Positions 35,436-42,913 of a stretch of 64,000 nucleotides of DNA are shown one piece after another (within the stretch, counting starts at the first letter, position 1; each line of letters begins with the position of its first letter). Under the pieces are notes generated by a model, which worked only from the letters and a program-made list of their open reading frames with translations, was not told the origin of the DNA and ran no database searches. Source of the DNA: Mycolicibacterium parafortuitum (GTDB lineage Bacteria > Actinomycetota > Actinomycetes > Mycobacteriales > Mycobacteriaceae); the NCBI RefSeq assembly GCF_010725485.1, contig NZ_AP022598.1:2914001-2978000 (forward strand), written 5' to 3'. A program made the translations under genes and the position numbers.

Positions 35436-36815
35436 TCAGGCGACAGGCCCGGGCGCCGGTCCCGGAGCGGGACCGGGTGCGGGTCCGGGTGCCGGCGGAA
35501 GCCCGACCGGGGCCGGCGGCAGCAGCGGCCCCGGCGCCGGGGGCGCGGCCGGTGCGGGGGCGAGGTTCAGCGGGCCCGCCGGGACGGGTGCGGGCGCAGC
35601 TGCCGCGGGCGGCAGGTCCTGGATGCAGAACACCGCGCACTGGGCGGGCTTCTGCGGCGGCTGCTGCACCCACGGCGGCACCCAGGCCGGCGGCGGCGCG
35701 GGCACCGCGGGCAGCGGCGCGGCCTGCGGCATCGGGCCCGGAGGCGGACCGAGTGTCTGGCCGGCCCCGAAGCCGGGCAGTCCGGTGTTGATCTGGCTGG
35801 CCACGTCGGTGCGTTCCATCAGGGGGATCAGCGACAGCGGATCGCTGGCGGGCAGTCCGGCCGCGTTGATCGGCAACCCGGGGCCCAGCCCGGCGCGCCG
35901 GTCCAGGTGCGCGGTCAGCGTCGCGCTCTCGCTGTCGCTCAGCTCGGGGATCGATCCGGTGATCGGCGGCAGGTCCACCGGGACGACGCCGGTCGCGTAC
36001 GCGGCGGCCCAGCTGAGCACGTTCTGCGCGTAGGCCATCGAGTTGTTGTAGCGCAGGATCGCCGACATCACGTCGGCCTGGTTGCGCAGGTTCAGGCCAC
36101 CGCTGCACAGGTAGCGCGCGGCGGCCAGGGCCGCGTCGTAGACGTTCTGCACATCGGCCTTGCCGTCACCGTCACCGTCGGAGGCGTAGCGCGACCAGGT
36201 GCCGGGCAGGAACTGCATCGGCCCCATCGCCCGCGCGTACACGACGCGGTCGGCGGTGCGGCTCTCGACGATGACCTCGTTGCCCGGCAGCGTGCCGTCC
36301 AGCGTGGGACCGTAGATCGGGCGGACGGCGGTGCCGCGCGCATCGGTCGCGCCGCCGTAGGAGTGCATCGACTCGATGCGGCCGATGCCGGCCAGCAGGT
36401 TCCAGCTGACGCCGCATCCGGGGTACGCGGCGGCCATCATGGCCTCGGCGTTGCGGTAGGCCGCCAGGTTCACCGACGGGATGCGCAGTGTCCCGGGCGC
36501 GTTGACGACGGTCGGCGGCGGCGGGGCCGACGCGGTGCTGGCGACCGTGCGCAGCGGGGCGGGCGGTTTGGCGACCGCGACCACGGACGGGCCCGAACGG
36601 TCGACGACGGTGGCTCCGGTCGGGGCTCCGATAGCGGCCAGCGGCATCACCGCGGTGTCGCGGGTCGGGTCGATCGTCACGGGCGCGGAGGCGCCGACGG
36701 CGCCGGCGAGAACCAGGGGAGTCAGCACGGCAGCCACACCAACCGCAGGATTGCGAACGACGTGCCCTGCTCGACGCCGCGCTGCGCGGAGGGCGGGTCC
36801 TCCCCCTATGTGCAC
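35436..36815 (-). CDS. Lytic murein transglycosylase-like secreted protein (Rv1230c-type)
   Basis: A 459-residue protein with an N-terminal membrane/signal segment (VGVAAVLTPLVLAGAVGAS, 25-43), a linker, and a lysozyme-like transglycosylase domain (~115-280) of the MltB type: GVSWNLLAGIGRIESMHS with the catalytic Glu148, AMGPMQFLPGTWSRY and DGDGDGKADVQNVYDAALAA. It should cleave peptidoglycan glycan strands. The last ~130 residues are Pro/Ala-rich, ending in tandem APGP units, probably disordered. GTG 36815 follows AGGA by 8 bases. Confidence 0.85.
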   Translation of the reverse strand: MHIGGGPALRAARRRAGHVVRNPAVGVAAVLTPLVLAGAVGASAPVTIDPTRDTAVMPLAAIGAPTGATVVDRSGPSVVAVAKPPAPLRTVASTASAPPPPTVVNAPGTLRIPSVNLAAYRNAEAMMAAAYPGCGVSWNLLAGIGRIESMHSYGGATDARGTAVRPIYGPTLDGTLPGNEVIVESRTADRVVYARAMGPMQFLPGTWSRYASDGDGDGKADVQNVYDAALAAARYLCSGGLNLRNQADVMSAILRYNNSMAYAQNVLSWAAAYATGVVPVDLPPITGSIPELSDSESATLTAHLDRRAGLGPGLPINAAGLPASDPLSLIPLMERTDVASQINTGLPGFGAGQTLGPPPGPMPQAAPLPAVPAPPPAWVPPWVQQPPQKPAQCAVFCIQDLPPAAAAPAPVPAGPLNLAPAPAAPPAPGPLLPPAPVGLPPAPGPAPGPAPGPAPGPVA

Positions 36816-36893
36816 TCAACCGTCCTAGCTGTGAGATCGCTTGTGAACCCCGTCACCATACCTATTCGGCAACGGCGGTGTAACGGCATTCGA

Positions 36894-37445
36894 TCAGCCG
36901 TGTCCGGTGGATTTCTTGGCCTTACGTTCGCCGGTGTCGTGTTTGCTCGTTCCGTCGGCGCCGTCGACGGCGTGCTCGTGCAGCTTCTCCAGCATGTCGC
37001 GCACCTCGTCGAGTTCGCGGCGCAGATAGTCGCGGGTGGCGACCTCGCCGACAGCCAGCCGTAGCGCGGCGAGTTCGCGGGCCAGGAATTCGGTGTCGGC
37101 CTTGGTCTGCTCGGCCCGTCGGCGGTCCTCCTCCAGCGACACCCGGTCCCGGTTCTCCTGGCGGTTCTGCGCGAGCAGGATCAGCGGCGCCGCGTACGCC
37201 GCCTGCGTCGAGAACGCGAGGTTGAGCAGGATGAACGGGTACGGGTCCCACTGCCAGGCGAACGCGCCGAAGTTCAGCGCGATCCAGACGATGACGACGA
37301 TGGTCTGGATCGCCAGATACCGCCCGGTGCCGAGGAACCGGGCGATGCGCTCGCTGAATCGGCCGACCGCCTCGATGTCGAGCCGCGGCCCCAGGAACCG
37401 GGACATCCGCGGCGTGTCGAGGCGCTGCCGCGATGATTCGCTCAT
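36894..37445 (-). CDS. DUF1003 membrane protein (Rv1231c-type)
   Basis: A 183-residue protein with two close membrane helices (YLAIQTIVVIVWIALNF at ~43-59 and FILLNLAFSTQAAYAAPLIL at ~71-90), the core of DUF1003 (PYPFILLNLAFS, APLILLAQNRQ). A ~60-residue charged coiled coil follows (DRRRAEQTKADTEFL) and a Lys/His-rich tail. Function is unknown. Its ATG overlaps the stop of the MgtE-like gene (ATGA). Confidence 0.8.
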   Translation of the reverse strand: MSESSRQRLDTPRMSRFLGPRLDIEAVGRFSERIARFLGTGRYLAIQTIVVIVWIALNFGAFAWQWDPYPFILLNLAFSTQAAYAAPLILLAQNRQENRDRVSLEEDRRRAEQTKADTEFLARELAALRLAVGEVATRDYLRRELDEVRDMLEKLHEHAVDGADGTSKHDTGERKAKKSTGHG

Positions 37446-38737
37446 GTCGTCTTCTCCGCGGTGACGATCAGCGGCTCGGATTCGTTCTCACGCCAGTTGT
37501 CGGGCAGCAGGTGGTCGAGCACGTCGTCGACCGACACGGCGCCGAGAAGGTGGTTCTGGTCGTCGACCACCGGGCCGCACACCAGGTTGTACGCGGCGAA
37601 GTATCGGGTCAGGGCGCCGAGGGAGTCCTCGGGAGACAGATTCGGCAGGTCGGTGTCGACGATCCCGCTGACCAGTGTCGCGGGCGGCTCGCGCAGCAGG
37701 CGCTGGGTGTGCACACAGCCCAGATAGTGGCCGGTCGGTGTCGCGGTCGGCGGGCGGACCACGAACACCAGCGATGCCAGTGCCGGAGTCAGGTCCGGAT
37801 CACGTACGCGCGCAAGGGCTTCCGCGACGGTGGTGTCGGGGGCGAGCACCACCGGCTCCGAGGTCATCAGACCGCCCGCGGTGTTGGGGGAGTGGCTGAG
37901 CAGCCGGCGGACGTCTTCGGAATCCTCCGGATCCATCCGGCGCAGGAAGGATTCGGCGTCGGCCGGGGCCATCGTGCCGAGCAGGTCGGCGGCGTCGTCG
38001 GGATCCATCGCCTCCAGCACATCGGCGGCGCGGTCGGTCTTGAGCTGGTGCAGCACCGTCACCTGCTCGTCTTCGGGCAGCTCCTGCAACACGTCGGCGA
38101 GACGTTCGTCGTCGAGCGCGTTGACCACCTCGTGGCGCCGCTTGTCGGGCAGTTCGCGGATCGCGTCGGCGACCTCGACGGCGCGCTGGCCCTCGAACTG
38201 CTCGAGCAGCTGCGCGACGCCCTGATCGGGCATCGCCAGCCCGGACGGGGTGAGGCCGTGCACGTGCTGCCAGTCCACCTGGGACACATTGCTGCGCCGG
38301 CCCAGCCTGCGCTGCGGACGCACCGCCACCCGGGTCACCACCCAGTCGCGTGTGCGGGTCTGTTCGATGCCGAGGTCGACCACGACGACGTCGACACCTG
38401 CCAGCTCGGGGAGGTCCGGATCGTCGACGCGCACCCGGGTTTCCAGCACCTGCCCCAGCACCAGCACCTCGCCGGGGCGTTGGGAGAACCTGCGCAGCGA
38501 CACATTGCCCGTCGACAGGGTCACCGCCCCGGGTTCGATCGCGGTGACCCGCAGGATCGGGACGAAAATCCTTCTGCGGTTCAGCAATTCGATGACAAGC
38601 CCGAGGACTCTGGGTTGCTGTCGCACGATGCTGATGCCGACGACGACATCCCGCACGCGGCCGATGGATTCGCCGTCGGGGCCGAGCACCACCATGCCCG
38701 CGAGCCGAGCCGCATAGACCCTGTTGACCGACGCCAT
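37442..38737 (-). CDS. MgtE-N and CBS domain protein without channel (Rv1232c-type)
   Basis: A 431-residue protein. Residues ~1-55 and ~100-150 look like PRC-barrel-type beta domains, ~165-285 is the MgtE N-domain of helical repeats (LLEQFEGQRAVEVADAIREL, VLEAMDPDDAADLLGTM), and ~295-420 are two CBS domains (MTSEPVVLAPDTTVAEALARV; LGAVSVDDVLDHLLPD). The transport domain of MgtE is missing, so it is probably a soluble Mg2+- or nucleotide-sensing protein. ATG 38737 gives the family length and is leaderless; the frame is open to 38839. It is coupled to the DUF1003 gene. Confidence 0.82.
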   Translation of the reverse strand: MASVNRVYAARLAGMVVLGPDGESIGRVRDVVVGISIVRQQPRVLGLVIELLNRRRIFVPILRVTAIEPGAVTLSTGNVSLRRFSQRPGEVLVLGQVLETRVRVDDPDLPELAGVDVVVVDLGIEQTRTRDWVVTRVAVRPQRRLGRRSNVSQVDWQHVHGLTPSGLAMPDQGVAQLLEQFEGQRAVEVADAIRELPDKRRHEVVNALDDERLADVLQELPEDEQVTVLHQLKTDRAADVLEAMDPDDAADLLGTMAPADAESFLRRMDPEDSEDVRRLLSHSPNTAGGLMTSEPVVLAPDTTVAEALARVRDPDLTPALASLVFVVRPPTATPTGHYLGCVHTQRLLREPPATLVSGIVDTDLPNLSPEDSLGALTRYFAAYNLVCGPVVDDQNHLLGAVSVDDVLDHLLPDNWRENESEPLIVTAEKTT

Positions 38738-38744
38738 GGTTGTC

Positions 38745-38750
38745 AGGGTA
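38745..38750 (-). promoter_or_regulatory. -10 element TACCCT, leaderless promoter of the MgtE-N/CBS gene
   Basis: On the minus strand TACCCT ends 7 bases before the ATG. The opposite gene starts only 25 bp away, and TAGAGA, a partial -10, lies 8 bases before that GTG. Confidence 0.55.
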
Positions 38751-38762
38751 GAGAGTGTTGTT

Positions 38763-39719
38763 GTGGAAAACCGGTATCGGCCCCGTCGGACGTGCCTGTC
38801 CGTGCCGGGCAGTAGCGACAAGATGATCCAGAAGGCCAAGAGCCTGCCCGCCGACGAGGTGTTCCTCGACCTCGAAGACGCCGTCGCCCCGGATGCGAAA
38901 GTGCAAGCGCGCGCACGGGTTGCGGAAGCCCTGGCCGAACCCGGATGGGCCGGTCAGCTGCGCGGGGTGCGGATCAACGACTGGACCACACCGTGGACCC
39001 ACGCCGACATCATCGAGGTGGTGTCACGCGCGGGCGCGTCGCTGGACATCGTGGTGCTGCCCAAGGTGACCGACGTCTCACACATCCACGCGCTGGATCT
39101 GCTGCTGACCCAACTGGAGGCCACTCACGGTCTGCCGTCGGGGCGTATCGGGATCGAGGCGCAGATCGAGGACGCGCGCGGTCTGACCAACATCGACGCG
39201 ATCGCGTCCGCTCCGCGGGTGCAGGCCCTGGTGCTCGGCCCGGCCGATCTGATGGCGAGCCTGAACATGCGCACCCTGGTGGTCGGGGAGCAGCCCGAGG
39301 GCTACGACGTCGGCGACGCCTACCACCACATCCTGATGCGGATCCTGGTCGCCGCGCGGGCCAACGGGATCGCCGCGATCGACGGGCCGTTCCTCAAGGT
39401 GCGCGACGTCGTCGCGTTCCGCCGGGTGGCGGGCCGGTCGGCGGCGCTGGGCTATGACGGCAAGTGGGTGCTGCACCCGGATCAGATCGAGGCGGGCAAC
39501 GAGTTGTTCAGCCCTCGCCAGGAGGCCTACGACCACGCCGAGCTGATTCTCGAGGCCTACGAATGGCATACCTCGCAGGCCGGTGGCCTCAGGGGCGCGG
39601 TGATGCTCGGCGACGAGATGATCGACGAGGCCAGCCGCAAGATGGCGCTCGTCATCGCGGGCAAGGGGCGCGCCGCGGGTATGCAGCGCACCGGCGAACG
39701 GTTCACCCCGCCGGACTAG
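38763..39719 (+). CDS. HpcH/HpaI aldolase-family CitE-like lyase
   Basis: A 318-residue TIM-barrel protein of the citrate lyase beta-subunit type. CLSVPGSSDKMIQKA binds the CoA part, DEVFLDLEDAVAP carries the metal-binding acids, RINDW, LPKV, IEAQIEDARGL and VLGPADL follow, and HPDQIEAGNELF is near the end. Free-standing CitE-like enzymes act on malyl-, citramalyl- or methylmalyl-CoA esters; which one is not clear. GTG 38763 is the first suitable start. A copy at this locus is not in M. tuberculosis. The stop overlaps the next gene by 4 bp. Confidence 0.82.
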   Translation: MENRYRPRRTCLSVPGSSDKMIQKAKSLPADEVFLDLEDAVAPDAKVQARARVAEALAEPGWAGQLRGVRINDWTTPWTHADIIEVVSRAGASLDIVVLPKVTDVSHIHALDLLLTQLEATHGLPSGRIGIEAQIEDARGLTNIDAIASAPRVQALVLGPADLMASLNMRTLVVGEQPEGYDVGDAYHHILMRILVAARANGIAAIDGPFLKVRDVVAFRRVAGRSAALGYDGKWVLHPDQIEAGNELFSPRQEAYDHAELILEAYEWHTSQAGGLRGAVMLGDEMIDEASRKMALVIAGKGRAAGMQRTGERFTPPD

Positions 39720-40420
39720 ACCCCCGCGGCGGCGACGATCACCACCAGGACGAGCGAGATGACCAGGCCGAACGCGCCGATCGCGGTGCCTGCGATGGCC
39801 ATCTCCTTGCCGGACTGGCCGGTGGTCTTGATCTGGTTGAGCGCGATGATGCCGAGGACGATCGCGACGATCGACGCGACGGTGCCCGCGAAGCACGCGA
39901 AGATCAGTGGGATCGCGACCAGCGATGTGACCAGCGAGCCGACGGCCAACCCGTTGTTGCCCTGCTGTGCCGGTGCCCCGTAGCCGTAGTCGGCACCGGG
40001 GTAGCCGCCGGAGTAATCCCCATAGGGCGGTGGCGGAGGCGGATAGGCGGGGCCGCCGAATCCGGGCGGCGGGTATCCCGGCGGCCCGTAAATCGGCTGG
40101 CCGTATCCCTGTGGGGGGTAGGGCGGCGGTCCCGCGCTCGGGGGCGGCCCGAAACCGGGTGGCGGCGGGGGATACGGGGGTGAGGCGAGGTCGCCGGGCG
40201 GCGGGAATCCGGTCGCAGGCGTCGGAGGTACATAAGTGGGCGGGCTGTAGGCCGGCGACGGTGGGTAGCCGTGCGCAGGGGTGTCGTCCAGAGACGGTTC
40301 GGGCGCGTCCGGGGTGCTCTCGATCGGGGGCGCTTCGTGGCCGGCCGAGGGCGGCTCGGAGCCGCTCGGCGCGGAATCGGAGGATTCGGCCGGACGGGGG
40401 TCGTTGTCCGAACTTGTCAT
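39716..40420 (-). CDS. Proline-rich membrane protein with DUF4190 (Rv1233c-type)
   Basis: A 234-residue protein. Residues 1-150 are Pro/Gly/Tyr-rich and disordered with repeated YPPP and GPP units, and the last ~75 contain two membrane helices (VGSLVTSLVAIPLIFACFAG, GTAIGAFGLVISLVLVVIV) joined by GIIALNQIKTTGQSGKEMAIAG, the signature of DUF4190. Such proteins are often found near cell-envelope genes; the role is unknown. ATG 40420 is leaderless, and the frame opens three codons upstream. Confidence 0.78.
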   Translation of the reverse strand: MTSSDNDPRPAESSDSAPSGSEPPSAGHEAPPIESTPDAPEPSLDDTPAHGYPPSPAYSPPTYVPPTPATGFPPPGDLASPPYPPPPPGFGPPPSAGPPPYPPQGYGQPIYGPPGYPPPGFGGPAYPPPPPPYGDYSGGYPGADYGYGAPAQQGNNGLAVGSLVTSLVAIPLIFACFAGTVASIVAIVLGIIALNQIKTTGQSGKEMAIAGTAIGAFGLVISLVLVVIVAAAGV

Positions 40421-40427
40421 GAGGATC

Positions 40428-40433
40428 AACCTA
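40428..40433 (-). promoter_or_regulatory. -10 element TAGGTT, leaderless promoter of the proline-rich protein
   Basis: On the minus strand TAGGTT ends 7 bases before the ATG. Confidence 0.55.
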
Positions 40434-40506
40434 GCCTAGAACCGGATACGCCGAGGTAAGCCCGGTTCGGGGCACCTCCGGGGTAGGCCGGGCGTTATCA
40501 GTGGAC

Positions 40507-40512
40507 TAGCGT
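40507..40512 (+). promoter_or_regulatory. -10 element TAGCGT before the general-stress-type gene
   Basis: TAGCGT would start transcription about 40519-40522 and give a short leader with GAGGAC before the ATG at 40547. Confidence 0.5.
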
Positions 40513-40521
40513 TGTGTTTCT

Positions 40522-40539
40522 GTGAAGGAAAGGCAGTGA
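40522..40539 (+). CDS. Possible five-residue leader ORF (VKERQ)
   Basis: GTG AAG GAA AGG CAG TGA begins 9 bases after TAGCGT and ends 7 bases before the next ATG. The arrangement repeats the one seen before the Rv1250-type exporter, but an ORF this short may be chance. Confidence 0.2.
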   Translation: MKERQ

Positions 40540-40546
40540 GGACACC

Positions 40547-41074
40547 ATGACCAGCCCCTTCCAACCTGGACAGAATCCTGGCGCGCCTGCGCCCGGTCCC
40601 GCCGCGGGGCGGGGACGTCAGGCCGGCCTGCCCACGCCGCCCAAGGGTTGGCCTATCGGGTCCTATCCGACGTACGCCGAGGCGCAACGCGCCGTCGACT
40701 ACCTCTCGGATCAACAGTTTCCCGTCCAGCAGGTGACCATCGTCGGCGTCGACCTGATGCAGGTGGAACGCGTCACGGGCAGGCTGACATGGCCGAAGGT
40801 GCTCGGCGGCGGCGTGCTGACCGGCGCGTGGCTGGGCCTGTTCATCGGACTGATCCTCGGGTTCTTCAGCCCGAATCCGTGGAGCGCGCTCGTCACGGGT
40901 CTGATCGCCGGTGTGTTCTTCGGTCTGATCACGTCCGCCATTCCTTACGCGATGGCGCGCGGCACAAGGGATTTCAGCTCGACACTGCAGTTGGTCGCCG
41001 GTCGCTACGACGTGCTCTGCGACCCGCAGAATGCCGAGAAGGGCCGGGATCTGCTGGCCCGCTTGACGCTCTGA
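40547..41074 (+). CDS. General-stress-type membrane protein (Rv1234-type)
   Basis: A 175-residue protein. Residues 1-35 are Pro/Gly-rich. Residues 36-75 form the small YflT-like domain (GSYPTYAEAQRAVDYLSDQQ; VTIVGVDL). Two membrane helices rich in Gly follow (VLGGGVLTGAWLGLFIGLIL and ALVTGLIAGVFFGLITSAIP), then a polar C-terminus. In M. tuberculosis it precedes the trehalose importer lpqY-sugABC; here sugC follows after 2 bp. ATG 40547 has GAGGAC upstream. Confidence 0.78.
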   Translation: MTSPFQPGQNPGAPAPGPAAGRGRQAGLPTPPKGWPIGSYPTYAEAQRAVDYLSDQQFPVQQVTIVGVDLMQVERVTGRLTWPKVLGGGVLTGAWLGLFIGLILGFFSPNPWSALVTGLIAGVFFGLITSAIPYAMARGTRDFSSTLQLVAGRYDVLCDPQNAEKGRDLLARLTL

Positions 41075-41076
41075 CG

Positions 41077-42252
41077 ATGGCAGAGATCGTTCTGGACCGG
41101 CTGACGAAAAGTTACCCGGACGGTACGGCCGCGGTCAGGGATGTGACGCTCACGGTGGCCGACGGTGAGTTCGTGATCCTGGTGAGCCCGTCCGGGTGCG
41201 GTAAATCCACCACGCTGAACATGATCGCGGGGCTGGAGGAGATCACCTCCGGAGAGGTGCGCATCGGCGGGCAGCGGGTCAACGAGCGCTCGCCGCGAGA
41301 CCGGGACATCGCGATGGTGTTCCAGTCGTTCGCGCTGTATCCGCACATGACCGTCCGCGAGAACATCGCGTTCCCGCTGACTCTGGCCAAGACGGGTAAG
41401 CACGAGATCGCGCAGCGTGTCGAGCAGACCGCGAAAACCCTTGACCTGACCGATGTTCTGGACAAGAAGCCGACGGCACTGTCGGGCGGTCAGCGGCAGC
41501 GGGTGGCGATGGGCCGCGCCGTCGTGCGTGACCCGCAGGCGTTCCTGATGGACGAGCCGCTGTCGAATCTCGACGCGAAGCTGCGGGTGCAGATGCGCAC
41601 CGAGATCGCGCGACTGCACAGGCGGCTGGGGACCACGACGGTATACGTCACGCACGACCAGACCGAGGCGATGACGCTCGGCGACCGGGTGGTCGTGATG
41701 CGGGCCGGTGCGGTCCAGCAGATCGGCACACCGGACGAGCTGTACCGCGCTCCGGTGAATCTGTTCGTGGCCGGCTTCATCGGCTCACCGTCGATGAACT
41801 TCTTCCCGGCTGCGCTCACCGAACTCGGGGTGCGGCTGCCGTTCGGCGAGATCCCGCTGACCGGTGCGGTGTACGAACGGCTGGTGGACCATCCGTCGCG
41901 ACACGATCTGATCGTCGGGGTCCGGCCCGAGCATCTGGCCGATGCGGCGGTGATCGACGCGTACGCGCGGATCGGCGCGTTGGTGTTCGACGTGACGGTC
42001 GAGATGGTCGAGTCGTTGGGCGCCGACAAGTACGTGTACTTCGGGATGGACGGGCCGCCCGCCGATGCGGCGCAACTGGCCGAGGTCGCCGCGGAGGCCG
42101 GCGCCGAGGCGTACGAGTTCGTCGCGCGGGTGCCGATGCGGTCGGCCGCGCGTTCGGGTGCCACGTTGCGGTTGGCGCTCGACCCGGCGGATGTGCTGAT
42201 CTTCGATCCCCGAACCGGTCAGAATCTCTCGCTCCCAACGGGTTCGGCATGA
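41077..42252 (+). CDS. sugC: Carbohydrate ABC transporter ATPase SugC (orphan)
   Basis: A 391-residue MalK-type ATPase. In M. tuberculosis SugC energises trehalose recycling with LpqY-SugA-SugB. Here those three genes are absent and sugC directly follows the Rv1234-type gene. VFQSFALYPHMTV (Q-loop), LSGGQRQRVAMGRA, AFLMDEPLSNLDAKLR and YVTHDQTEAM are intact, and two C-terminal OB domains (NFFPAAL, VGVRPEHL) are present. Walker A reads SPSGCGKS with Ser37 in place of the first Gly (AGC for GGC). ATG 41077; a longer frame to 40648 is a shadow of the upstream gene. The stop overlaps the next gene by 4 bp. Confidence 0.9.
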   Translation: MAEIVLDRLTKSYPDGTAAVRDVTLTVADGEFVILVSPSGCGKSTTLNMIAGLEEITSGEVRIGGQRVNERSPRDRDIAMVFQSFALYPHMTVRENIAFPLTLAKTGKHEIAQRVEQTAKTLDLTDVLDKKPTALSGGQRQRVAMGRAVVRDPQAFLMDEPLSNLDAKLRVQMRTEIARLHRRLGTTTVYVTHDQTEAMTLGDRVVVMRAGAVQQIGTPDELYRAPVNLFVAGFIGSPSMNFFPAALTELGVRLPFGEIPLTGAVYERLVDHPSRHDLIVGVRPEHLADAAVIDAYARIGALVFDVTVEMVESLGADKYVYFGMDGPPADAAQLAEVAAEAGAEAYEFVARVPMRSAARSGATLRLALDPADVLIFDPRTGQNLSLPTGSA

Positions 42253-42842
42253 GCGACGTCGTCGCCGCGGTTCGCGCGCATCTGATCGAGCACTTCGCCG
42301 CCCGCGGCGTCACCGCCGAACCGGACCAGGCCAGCGTCACCTTCCTCGGTGCGGACCGGATCGACGTGCTGCGCTTCGCCGGTCCGGGAGAAGGTGCGGT
42401 GCACTATGTCTCGCTCGGCTGCTCGAAACAGCCGATGGTCGACCCGGCCGAGATGATCGCCGACCCGGTGCAGGGGCCGCGCGCCGAGGTCGTGGTCGCG
42501 CTGCGCGGACCGTCGCCTGCGGGGCTGTCCCGATCCCTGGCGGTGGTGGCGGCAGCACCGGCCGTCGAGGGTCTGGTGCTGGCGCCCGATGCGTTGGTGG
42601 ATCTGGAGATGCCGCTGTGGGAGGGCGCTCCGTTCACGGCTTTTCTGTTGGGGCGCAGCGACATCGACGATGTGGTGTTGCCGGAGCCGCTGTCGCCGGT
42701 GGTGGTGCTCTCGGCGGTGCCGATCACCGCGACCGAAGCCGCCTGGGTACGGCTGAAGGGCGCGGAGGCGATGAGGGAGGCGTGGGTGCAGGACGGGGTC
42801 GACCCGACGGACCCACGGCGGCGAGCCGCCAATCCAACGTGA
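42249..42842 (+). CDS. Suppressor-of-fused-like protein
   Basis: A 197-residue cytosolic protein. HYVSLGCSKQPMVDP followed by RAEVVVALRG resembles the core strand-turn-strand of the SUFU domain, and AWVRLKGAEAMREAW is a C-terminal helix. Bacterial SUFU-domain proteins are thought to be immunity or binding proteins; none has a clear role in mycobacteria. ATG overlaps sugC (ATGA), so the pair is coupled. The last codons (RRRAANP) lie in the first unit of a 25-bp tandem repeat. Confidence 0.55.
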   Translation: MSDVVAAVRAHLIEHFAARGVTAEPDQASVTFLGADRIDVLRFAGPGEGAVHYVSLGCSKQPMVDPAEMIADPVQGPRAEVVVALRGPSPAGLSRSLAVVAAAPAVEGLVLAPDALVDLEMPLWEGAPFTAFLLGRSDIDDVVLPEPLSPVVVLSAVPITATEAAWVRLKGAEAMREAWVQDGVDPTDPRRRAANPT

Positions 42843-42905
42843 GCGGCGAGCCGCCAATCCGGCCTGAGCGGCGAGCCGCCAATCCGGCTTGAGCGGCGAG
42901 CCGGC
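42817..42905. repeat. 25-bp tandem repeat, about 3.5 units
   Basis: GCGAGCCGCCAATCC recurs at 42821, 42846 and 42871, and a broken copy starts at 42896; the period is exactly 25. Each unit carries a small stem GGCG-AGC-CGCC. The array lies between the convergent ends of the SUFU-like gene and corA, and may act as a bidirectional terminator. Confidence 0.8.
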
Positions 42906-42913
42906 GGGAATCG

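Noticed and set aside
34920..37064. A 714-codon plus-strand frame across mrp, the transglycosylase gene and DUF1003
   Set aside because: It is antisense to three recognised minus-strand genes and has no recognisable domain.
38749..38754. TAGAGA as a full leaderless promoter of the CitE-like gene
   Set aside because: The spacing (8 bases) fits, but the last base is A, so it is only a partial match and is not listed as a separate feature.
42817..42905. A CRISPR array
   Set aside because: The 25-bp units abut one another without spacers, so it is a plain tandem repeat.
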